Origin: Marinilactibacillus psychrotolerans
Lineage (GTDB): Bacteria; Bacillota; Bacilli; Lactobacillales; Carnobacteriaceae_A
Length of the DNA: 64,000 nucleotides
Reading direction: 5' to 3'
NCBI RefSeq assembly: GCF_900101525.1
Contig: NZ_FMZD01000002.1
Span: 1-64,000 of the forward strand
Shown: positions 1 to 6,386 of the stretch, piece after piece
Layout: every line of letters begins with the position of its first letter
Numbering within the stretch: position 1 is the first letter of the stretch
Made by a program: the position numbers and the translations under genes
Notes under the pieces: model-generated
Told to the model about the DNA's origin: nothing
The model's database searches: none
Seen by the model: only the letters and a program-made list of their open reading frames with translations

Positions 1-1
1 G

Positions 2-199
2 AATGGTTTGTTTTTACAAGCGCTAACTGAAACGATTCCTGCTTTTAAACAGGAAATTATCCCTGAATTCAAAGGGATAATCCGTACATTACTAAAGAAA
101 TATAAAACTAAAAAATCAATCGGTGTGATTGAAGGCGGTATTGGAAAGTACTGTGCGTCTTCTCACGCTCTGGGACAGTTGGCTAAAGCACTAAAATAA
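2..199 (+). CDS. C-terminal end of an unrecognised protein (partial)
   Basis: An open frame enters from the left edge and ends at TAA 197-199, giving 65 visible residues. The visible part is a basic helical stretch followed by a short glycine-containing segment (EGGIGKYCASS) and a final helix. There is no upstream Shine-Dalgarno or start in the window, so the frame most likely belongs to a longer gene. I do not recognise the family from this tail. The TTG at 8 is not a credible start. Confidence 0.5.
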   Translation, partial: NGLFLQALTETIPAFKQEIIPEFKGIIRTLLKKYKTKKSIGVIEGGIGKYCASSHALGQLAKALK

Positions 200-211
200 A
201 GAGAGTTTAAG

Positions 212-264
212 GCTGTTTACTGAGGGAGAAAGGCTCAAAGAGCCCATATCCCTCAGTAAACAGC
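212..264. repeat. Nested perfect inverted repeat (hairpin inside hairpin)
   Basis: Bases 212-226 are perfectly complementary to 250-264 (15 bp). Inside the loop, GGCTC 232-236 pairs with GAGCC 240-244 around an AAA loop. No T-run follows on either strand, so this is not a canonical intrinsic terminator, although it sits 13 bp after the stop of the preceding frame. It could be a transcript-end stabiliser, a terminator that works without a U-tract, or a small repeat element. Confidence 0.6.
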
Positions 265-557
265 GAAAAACAATAACAGGAAAAAGTGATTCTAGAGATT
301 TCCTACAACAACTTGACACACACTTGCTCTATTTTGGTCTTTTTTTTTATACGAATGAAGTATATCATATTACTTTGGAAAAGGGGCAACTATTTTATTG
401 AATTAGTCTATGTTTAGTTAATTATATTTGAAAATGTAGGTGTTTTTAAACGGAAATTAGCTCCGTATATTTATTTTCAACAGAATGGTATTATGAAATC
501 TATAATAGAATCAACTAAACGATGACAGTTGACTTATTTTAGAAGGAGGAGATAACT
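265..557 (+). promoter_or_regulatory. Intergenic stretch with a -10-like TATAAT
   Basis: This AT-rich stretch has no credible coding frame. A consensus TATAAT lies at 501-506, about 50 bp before the start at 558. No convincing -35 hexamer lies 16-19 bp upstream of it. A weak 5-bp hairpin (ACGGA/TCCGT) is near 450-466. I see nothing else. Confidence 0.35.
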
Positions 558-773
558 ATGTTTATTAAGAAAAATAGGAACAAAGATGAGAAATTTCGTA
601 AAATTGAGTTAAGTGATGAAGAAATAGATGAGTTATATAGTGGGAAAGGGTTCTCATGTACAGGTGGGTTTGCTCTTTTATTTCTAATTATTATAGTAAT
701 TATCTTTTTATTTTTTGGTTTAAATTATTATTCAATGAGATTCGATATGGATCTATTAGATTTTTTTAGATAA
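558..773 (+). CDS. Small single-pass membrane protein, unknown function
   Basis: This encodes 71 residues with a strong Shine-Dalgarno (GAAGGAGGAG) about 8 nt before the ATG. The first 30 residues are highly charged (KKNRNKDEKFRK, then ELSDEEIDELY). One hydrophobic segment of about 22 residues follows at roughly 34-55, with a short polar tail after it. The topology fits a cytoplasmic N-terminus and a single membrane anchor. I do not recognise a family. The gene stands alone between the nested hairpin and the terminators downstream. Confidence 0.6.
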   Translation: MFIKKNRNKDEKFRKIELSDEEIDELYSGKGFSCTGGFALLFLIIIVIIFLFFGLNYYSMRFDMDLLDFFR

Positions 774-1057
774 TCCAAAAGTAACATAAACTAAATCTTT
801 TACTAATAGGAGATGTGTAGTACTCTGGTTTATAACATAATAGAAATTATAAAAGTGAATGAAAGCTGTTGGAAAGCATGGAGATGAGCATTAGGAACAG
901 TATAAATTGAAAAATCGATAAAGACTTATGATGTTGTTAACTGTCTTTTAATCAATAGTAATGTAGCCTTTCTATCAATTCAAGCTGTACAAGAATCCTT
1001 TGGTGTTTTACAGTTTTTTTCTATTTTTATTAATAATTGAGTAATATAGACATTTTT
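774..1057 (+). other. Intergenic region, no supported gene
   Basis: An open frame of about 48 codons without a start runs through roughly 907-1039 and could be gene debris, but I cannot assign it to a family. The stretch is followed by two hairpins with T-tracts. Either the upstream small membrane gene has a long 3' untranslated region or a small RNA is encoded here. Confidence 0.3.
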
Positions 1058-1106
1058 AGTCATCAAAAGAGTAGTCTGCAGATGTTTGTCGAGGATGACT
1101 TTTTTA
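1058..1106 (+). terminator. Probable rho-independent terminator
   Basis: AGTCATC 1058-1064 pairs with GATGACT 1094-1100. The hairpin has an imperfect interior and is followed by TTTTTATTT. It is the weaker of two terminators in tandem. Confidence 0.45.
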
Positions 1107-1159
1107 TTTGTATATAGATGGTACATAGCTAGTAAGTATAGATACCAAAATTTTAACGA

Positions 1160-1199
1160 GAGTCTCTATAGGTAAGTTCTATAGTAGACTCTTTTTATT
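1160..1199 (+). terminator. Strong rho-independent terminator
   Basis: GAGTCT plus CTATAG (1160-1171) pairs with CTATAG plus AGACTC (1179-1191). This gives 12 bp with one bulged T, followed directly by TTTTTATTT. No gene longer than a small peptide lies in the 390 bp upstream. Confidence 0.7.
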
Positions 1200-1307
1200 T
1201 GTCTATCTATGCAACTCAAATACATATTAATGCAGGTCAGCCAAATTCGATTGAAATGAACTCACCAGCTAGGTAAACTTGATTTATAGCAAAGGAAGGA
1301 GGATTTC

Positions 1308-1745
1308 ATGAAGCTTAAACTAGTTGAAGACAAACAATTGGAGGAATCATTAATTGATATTACCTATAATCGTTTCGAACGTAGAATCCAAAGAATTGTA
1401 GATATGGTGGAAACCAATAAGGTGCAGTTAGAAGGAAAGATGGATAGTAGTGAATATAAGGTTGAAAGTTTTGATATTTATTACATAGAAAGTGTAGACA
1501 ACACTTCTTTTCTTTATGCCGAATCAGAAGTATTTGAAAGTAAAGAGAAGTTGTATGCTTTGGAAAACAGATTAAACAATACATCTTTTGTAAGAATTAG
1601 TAAAAGTACGCTTCTAAATATGGATTACTTAAAAAGTGTGCAACCAATCAAACATTATCGCTTAGAAGCAAATCTTAAAAATAAGGAAAAATTGATTATT
1701 AACCGACACTATGTGAAAGAAGTAAAACAATATTTGAATATATAA
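1308..1745 (+). CDS. LytTR-domain DNA-binding transcriptional regulator
   Basis: This 145-residue protein consists of a short N-terminal part (about 1-45) and a C-terminal LytTR DNA-binding domain (about 50-145). The domain shows the family pattern FDIYYIESVDN, then YALENRLNNTSFVRISKS, then LNMDYLKSVQP and a basic end with INRHYVKEVKQYL. There is no receiver domain, as usual for stand-alone LytTR regulators. A GGAGGATTTC Shine-Dalgarno precedes the ATG. A DUF3021 membrane gene follows 16 bp downstream. This LytTR-DUF3021 pairing is widespread in Firmicutes, and the membrane partner is thought to modulate the regulator. The target genes are unknown. Confidence 0.85.
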   Translation: MKLKLVEDKQLEESLIDITYNRFERRIQRIVDMVETNKVQLEGKMDSSEYKVESFDIYYIESVDNTSFLYAESEVFESKEKLYALENRLNNTSFVRISKSTLLNMDYLKSVQPIKHYRLEANLKNKEKLIINRHYVKEVKQYLNI

Positions 1746-1761
1746 AAAGGAGAATGTAGTT

Positions 1762-2166
1762 ATGATTAAACAATTTTTTTCTAATAATATAAATACCATG
1801 ACGTTTGTTTTCTCGATAGTCATTTTAATTAATGCGCTTTTTGCAGTTTTTAATGCTTCTGAGCTAGGCGGAGCGCAATACACGATTATCTTAATCGCTT
1901 TTTTGATTCTGGCTCTTGGTCTGATAACGCATCTCCTTACGTATCTAAACTTCCCATCGGAAATGCTTTTCCATGTGGTGAATTTTATAAGCCAATTTAC
2001 TTTTATTATATTTATGGGAAGTTTGTTTGGGATGATGGATTTAAGTTTAAAAGGAATGCTGATTAACTTATTTATAGCTTTAGGAATTTATACCTTAAGT
2101 GCGAAAAAAAGAAAATATGAATTTGAACAATTGGCAATTGCGATAAATGAAAGGTTATCTGAATAG
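1762..2166 (+). CDS. DUF3021 family membrane protein
   Basis: This is a 134-residue integral membrane protein with four predicted helices (about 13-31, 41-61, 69-89 and 95-113) and a charged C-terminal tail (KKRKYEFEQLAIAINERL). That layout is typical of DUF3021. It is co-directional with the LytTR gene, 16 bp downstream, with its own AAAAGGAG Shine-Dalgarno, so the two form an operon. In related systems the DUF3021 protein acts as the membrane partner or inhibitor of the LytTR factor. That role is inferred here from the pairing. Confidence 0.8.
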   Translation: MIKQFFSNNINTMTFVFSIVILINALFAVFNASELGGAQYTIILIAFLILALGLITHLLTYLNFPSEMLFHVVNFISQFTFIIFMGSLFGMMDLSLKGMLINLFIALGIYTLSAKKRKYEFEQLAIAINERLSE

Positions 2167-2316
2167 AAGGTATGACTAACTTGAAATAATAGTTAATAGG
2201 TTGAGATAATAGATATATTAGTGAGCAGAATGAATAGGCAGAGAAAAGTCAACTTTATTGCAAAAAATCAATCTAACTTATTTAGCGAAAATGGACTATA
2301 CTATTTAAAATAGAAG

Positions 2317-2904
2317 GTGAACATTACGAAAGAGAAGCTATTAAATCTATTGGGTATATTTTTAGTGATAGGGATAATGATACTGTTTTTATTCGTAATA
2401 CCAGCTTGCCTATATGGATGGAGTATTAGCTTTTTAGGTATAGAGGTTAGGAATATTTGGCAACTGATAATTTTTGTCACTACAATTTTGATCGGCGAGT
2501 TCATACTAGACTATTCTATCAACCAAATTCCGCAGATATTGTATGAGTTGGATAAGATAAACAAAATACACCAAGATATTTTAACAGTTGCTGTGAATTA
2601 TACTACGATTTTCCTGGTAGTTAGTCTATTAGATAGGCTAATGGATGGCGTTTTTGTTCCTTTATCAACGAGAATATTTTTCCCGGTTATTCCTCTTGTC
2701 TTTAAAATGCTTTTTCCAGATGAGAAAGGTGGGGATACTTCTTTAGAAGATTTAGACAAAGAACTGATAAGAAAAATAAATAGATTACTTTCAAATTCTT
2801 CTGTATTTGAAACCGTAAGAGTAGTTAAACAGGAGTATCCTGAGATGTCACTTTCTAAGATAAAAAGTATCGTTGAGAAAATACATCATGAAGATGAATG
2901 CTAA
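2317..2904 (+). CDS. YrvL-like membrane protein
   Basis: This encodes about 195 residues. Membrane helices lie at about 10-35, 48-65 and 88-115, with a possible one at 120-130. A soluble C-terminal tail (about 140-195) includes a helical stretch resembling the end of the L7/L12 C-terminal fold (ETVRVVKQEYPEMSLSKIKSIVEK). The first half resembles the YrvL regulatory membrane protein family. GTG 2317 is the first canonical start but lies inside the Shine-Dalgarno-like GAAGGTGAAC. The codon at the ideal distance is ATT 2323, so the start is uncertain. It stands alone between the LytTR/DUF3021 pair and the DUF975 gene. Confidence 0.5.
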   Translation: MNITKEKLLNLLGIFLVIGIMILFLFVIPACLYGWSISFLGIEVRNIWQLIIFVTTILIGEFILDYSINQIPQILYELDKINKIHQDILTVAVNYTTIFLVVSLLDRLMDGVFVPLSTRIFFPVIPLVFKMLFPDEKGGDTSLEDLDKELIRKINRLLSNSSVFETVRVVKQEYPEMSLSKIKSIVEKIHHEDEC

Positions 2905-2983
2905 ATTTTGATGAAAATATGAAACACAAGATGACTTAATTTGTTATAATCAAACTAGAGTATTATTAATAAATTAGGAGTGG

Positions 2984-3748
2984 TTGATTATTGATAGAAA
3001 GACAATAAAGATAAAGGCTAACGAAGTAGTAAAAAATAATTCTATTACATATGGCTTAATTGTATTTCAGTGGATTATGACCTATGTGTTTTCCCTTATC
3101 GTTATAGCACTATTTCCCCAAACAGATTTTATGCAAAGTATAGTTATAATCATTAATGGTTTGATTAGTTCAATGATTGCTTTTTTCATTGCAATAGGCG
3201 GGTTAAAAGTGATTAGAGATGAAGACTGGATATCTAAAGAAGAGAAATGGTCACCTTATCACGTCCTAAGATATTTCCCCGCAGCACTGCTTAGTCAGTT
3301 ATACATTTTTCTATGGACATTATTATTAATTGTTCCAGGCATTATTAAGGCGCTCTCTTACTCTATGCTCCCTTATATACTAAAAGATGATCATTCAGTA
3401 AACGCTAAAGAAGCGATTACCCGAAGCCGTGAAATGATGAATGGAAATAAATTGGAGTTATTTATTCTATATATCACCTACTATATCGTTCCTTTTTTAC
3501 TAGGAGTAGCCGGAGCAATATCTTTAGGGGCATTTCTTTTTCGATTCATATCCCTACTAGGCGGATATGGAGCAGAAACTTCTGCTGGTTCTTCCTTTTT
3601 TGGATTCTTTCTTTTGGGAATTGTTCTTTTGATTGCTTCTTTTGTATTCTATCTCCGAAATATAACACGATGTAATATCGCTGTAGCTATTTTTTATGAA
3701 ACCTTAAAGGAAAAAAGAGACGGAGAATTGAATTTTCCGCATTTTTAA
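2984..3748 (+). CDS. DUF975 family integral membrane protein
   Basis: This is a 254-residue membrane protein with about six helices. It carries the family hallmark LWTLLLIVPGIIKALSYSM, followed by LKDDHSVNAKEAITRSREMM, seen in DUF975 proteins. The function of the family is unknown. TTG 2984 is the only canonical start, but it sits just 3 nt after AGGAG. ATT 2990, which would give the family-like N-terminus xDRKTIKIKANEVV, is at normal spacing. A TATAAT lies at 2945-2950. The gene ends before a strong terminator, so it is probably monocistronic. Confidence 0.75.
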   Translation: MIIDRKTIKIKANEVVKNNSITYGLIVFQWIMTYVFSLIVIALFPQTDFMQSIVIIINGLISSMIAFFIAIGGLKVIRDEDWISKEEKWSPYHVLRYFPAALLSQLYIFLWTLLLIVPGIIKALSYSMLPYILKDDHSVNAKEAITRSREMMNGNKLELFILYITYYIVPFLLGVAGAISLGAFLFRFISLLGGYGAETSAGSSFFGFFLLGIVLLIASFVFYLRNITRCNIAVAIFYETLKEKRDGELNFPHF

Positions 3749-3778
3749 ATTTTTAGAAAAATATCCAGCTTTATAAGG

Positions 3779-3831
3779 CACCTCCTCAAAACACCAGCTA
3801 GTCTGCTGAATGAAATGAGGGGGTGTTTTTT
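3779..3831 (+). terminator. Rho-independent terminator of the DUF975 gene
   Basis: CACCTCCTCA 3779-3788 pairs with TGAGGGGGTG 3816-3825 with one mismatch. An inner CAGC/GCTG pairing extends the stem. TTTTTTCTT follows. Confidence 0.75.
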
Positions 3832-3857
3832 CTTATTGATCATTTATATGATATGGA

Positions 3858-3886
3858 TTGTCCATTGAGTAGGCAATTTGTATAAT
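3858..3886 (+). promoter_or_regulatory. Sigma-A promoter of the two-component/ABC operon
   Basis: TTGTCC 3858-3863 and a perfect TATAAT 3881-3886 are separated by exactly 17 bp. They lie 57 bp upstream of the response regulator start. Confidence 0.65.
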
Positions 3887-3942
3887 GAGTGAGAGTGACG
3901 CATAAACTATATATATAAAACTTACAGACTAAGAGGTGACTT

Positions 3943-4620
3943 ATGCAAATATTAATCGTTGAAGATGATACTACGATCGCTACAGGTTTGGAATATTCTC
4001 TTCAGGGAGAAGGATTTAGCACCGTACTCTGTCAAAATGTTGCTTCTGGAAGAAGAGCAATTGAAACAACTGACTTTGATTTGTGTTTGTTGGATATTAC
4101 CTTACCGGATGGTACAGGATATGAACTATGCAGACAGATTAGAGAAAAAGGCAACTGTCCTGTTATTTTTTTGACTGCACTGGAAGAAGAGGTGAATGTG
4201 GTGATGGGACTGGATATGGGAGCAGATGATTATATCACGAAACCTTTCAGACTAAGGGAACTGATCTCCAGAATCCATTCGGTCTTAAGACGTTATCAGA
4301 AACCGCAGGAAGATTTAAAGAGGTATAAGATTGGTCAAATCAGAGTGAACAAGCAAGAAGCAAAAGTTTACAAAAACGATCAAGAAGTTGCACTGACGGC
4401 ACTAGAATACAGACTATTATTAACGTTTATCCAAAATGAAGGCCAAGTTTTGTCTCGTGCACAGTTGCTGGAAGGCATCTGGGACGTTGCCGGAGATTTT
4501 GTAAACGATAATACGCTAACGGTCTATATTAAAAGACTTCGGGATAAATTGGAAGAAGAACCTCAAAAACCACAGATCATCAAAACGATCAGAGGACTCG
4601 GCTATAAGTTAGGAGACTGA
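3943..4620 (+). CDS. OmpR-family response regulator
   Basis: This 225-residue protein has a receiver domain (about 1-115) with acidic pocket D8/D9, phospho-acceptor D51 (LLDITLPDG), T78 and K100. A winged-helix Trans_Reg_C domain follows (about 128-225, ending TIRGLGYKLGD). A GAGGTGA Shine-Dalgarno precedes the ATG. The histidine kinase gene starts 2 bp after the stop, so translation is coupled, and an ABC exporter follows. This order resembles peptide-sensing and peptide-detoxification modules of Firmicutes. The likely binding site is the four-unit array at 5619-5656 upstream of the transporter. Confidence 0.93.
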   Translation: MQILIVEDDTTIATGLEYSLQGEGFSTVLCQNVASGRRAIETTDFDLCLLDITLPDGTGYELCRQIREKGNCPVIFLTALEEEVNVVMGLDMGADDYITKPFRLRELISRIHSVLRRYQKPQEDLKRYKIGQIRVNKQEAKVYKNDQEVALTALEYRLLLTFIQNEGQVLSRAQLLEGIWDVAGDFVNDNTLTVYIKRLRDKLEEEPQKPQIIKTIRGLGYKLGD

Positions 4621-4621
4621 T

Positions 4622-5617
4622 ATGTTCAGAAATAAAGGAGTTAAGCGGATGCTACTTATTATGGTGGGCGCTGGTTTGATTGGCATCTTAGTGATTACTT
4701 GGATCAACCTGCTTGCAGGTGTTATAGCGCTATTTAGTATGAGCAGTTTGATCGGAATCAGTCTCTATTTTGATCGTCAGCGTTACAAGGAAATCGAATC
4801 CTTGTCAGGCTACTTGAGAACGATCAGTAATGGTCAATATTCTCTCGATATAAGAGATAATCAGGAAGGTGAACTGAGTATCTTGAAAAATGAGATCTAC
4901 AAAGTAACTTTGATGCTGTCCAAACAAAGCGACTATTTAAGTAAAGACAAAAAGCGTTTGGCAGATGCCTTGTCAGATATTTCGCATCAACTGAAAACAC
5001 CCTTGACCTCGATGCTCGTTATGATCGATCTCTTGAGTCAGCAGAATCTCACTGAAGAAAAACGGATAGAGTTTACTAGTAATATCGAAAAACAGCTAGA
5101 AAGAATGGACTGGCTATTAATGTCTTTGCTAAAGTTATCCAAGATTGATGCAGGGACTGCCATTTTTAAAAAAGAAACTGTAGTCGTAGAGGACTTGGTC
5201 ATCCAGTCGCTCGAACCGCTGCGTATTCCCATCGAATTGAACAATCAGAACCTCCTAATCACAGGTGAAAATACTGTAACTTTCAAGGGAGACCAGCAGT
5301 GGACCAGTGAAGCGCTAATCAATATCATAAAGAACTGTATCGAACATACTCCAGCAGAAGGTCGCATCAGTATCTACTACCAAGAGAATCCCCTTTACAC
5401 AGAAATTATAATTGAAGATACGGGGGAAGGCATTTCAAGAGAAGAACTTCCAAATGTGTTCAAGCGGTTCTATAGAGGTAAGAATGCATCAGAAAATAGT
5501 ATAGGAATCGGACTAGCAATGGCGCATACAATAATCGAAAACCAGCAAGGATCACTGGATGTGAAGAGTGAGCTTGGCGAAGGAACGCAATTCATTATAA
5601 GATTTTATAAAAGCTAA
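4622..5617 (+). CDS. Membrane sensor histidine kinase
   Basis: This is a 331-residue kinase. Two membrane helices (about 10-28 and 31-50) are joined by almost no extracellular loop, as in intramembrane-sensing kinases. A HAMP-like linker runs to about 105. The H-box is SDISHQLKTPLTSM with phospho-acceptor H122, the N-box is NIIKNCIEH (about 234-242), G1 is DTGEG (266-270) and G2 is GIGLAM (295-300). With no real sensor domain, the signal probably comes from within the membrane or from the neighbouring ABC transporter, as in Bce-type modules. That transport-sensing link is inference. Confidence 0.92.
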   Translation: MFRNKGVKRMLLIMVGAGLIGILVITWINLLAGVIALFSMSSLIGISLYFDRQRYKEIESLSGYLRTISNGQYSLDIRDNQEGELSILKNEIYKVTLMLSKQSDYLSKDKKRLADALSDISHQLKTPLTSMLVMIDLLSQQNLTEEKRIEFTSNIEKQLERMDWLLMSLLKLSKIDAGTAIFKKETVVVEDLVIQSLEPLRIPIELNNQNLLITGENTVTFKGDQQWTSEALINIIKNCIEHTPAEGRISIYYQENPLYTEIIIEDTGEGISREELPNVFKRFYRGKNASENSIGIGLAMAHTIIENQQGSLDVKSELGEGTQFIIRFYKS

Positions 5618-5618
5618 A

Positions 5619-5656
5619 GTGACTAAACTGTCATAATCGAGTCACTGACGAGTCAT
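5619..5656 (+). promoter_or_regulatory. Four-unit 11-bp direct-repeat array, probable response-regulator binding site
   Basis: GTGAC 5619, GTCAT 5630, GTCAC 5641 and GTCAT 5652 recur at exactly 11-bp spacing. They start 2 bp after the kinase stop and lie 44-84 bp before the ABC ATPase start. Half-sites at 10-11 bp spacing are the usual layout for OmpR/PhoB-type dimers. A TAAACT at 5667-5672 could be the -10, and no good -35 precedes it, which fits activator-dependent transcription. The array suggests that the transporter pair has its own promoter driven by the regulator at 3943. Confidence 0.6.
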
Positions 5657-5702
5657 GTTAGGTGGGTAAACTAAGGTCATAGAACAAGAGGAGGGCAAAG
5701 AT

Positions 5703-6386
5703 ATGGAAATCGTAAAGGTTGAACATCTGTCAAAGGAATATGGAAGTGGTGAAACAACTGTAAAAGCACTGGATGACGTATCGTTCGCGATAGATAAAGG
5801 AGAATTTGTGGCGATTGTTGGAGCGTCAGGTTCGGGTAAGTCTACTTTGATGCATATGCTTGGTGGAGTAGACCAGCCGACTAGTGGGAAAGTCTGGGTA
5901 GAAGATACGGATATCTATGAATTGGATGAAACGCAGTTGGCCATCTTCAGAAGAAGACAGATTGGACTGATTTATCAGTTTTATAATCTGATTCCTGTTT
6001 TAAACGTAGAAGAAAATATCTCCCTCCCTTTGTTGCTGGATGGTCATAAGATTGATCAGGAACAGTTTGAGCGAATTATAAAGGCGCTTAAGTTGGAAAA
6101 AAGGCGCACCCATCTACCTAATCAATTATCTGGTGGTCAGCAACAGCGCGTCTCTATTGGCCGTGCGCTTGTCAGTAATCCAGCCATTATGTTGGCGGAT
6201 GAGCCTACGGGAAATCTGGATAGCAAAAATAGTGAAGAAATTATTTCTTTACTCAAACATTTCAATAAGACATTCAGTCAAACACTAGTAATGATCACAC
6301 ATGACGAAGAGATTGCTTTAATGGCGGACCGGATTATAGCGATAGAAGATGGACGTATTATCAGAGATGAGAGGATACGCTCATGA
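5703..6386 (+). CDS. ABC transporter ATP-binding protein (MacB/LolD type)
   Basis: This 227-residue ATPase has Walker A GASGSGKST (40-48), the Q-loop YQFYNL (about Q92), signature LSGGQQQR (142-149), Walker B AIMLADEPT (161-169) and the D-loop NLDS. It belongs to the group that energises FtsX-type permeases and mechanotransmits rather than importing solutes. The stop overlaps the permease start (ATGA at 6383-6386), so the two are translationally coupled. Co-location with a two-component system suggests export or removal of peptides or antibiotics at the membrane. Confidence 0.92.
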   Translation: MEIVKVEHLSKEYGSGETTVKALDDVSFAIDKGEFVAIVGASGSGKSTLMHMLGGVDQPTSGKVWVEDTDIYELDETQLAIFRRRQIGLIYQFYNLIPVLNVEENISLPLLLDGHKIDQEQFERIIKALKLEKRRTHLPNQLSGGQQQRVSIGRALVSNPAIMLADEPTGNLDSKNSEEIISLLKHFNKTFSQTLVMITHDEEIALMADRIIAIEDGRIIRDERIRS

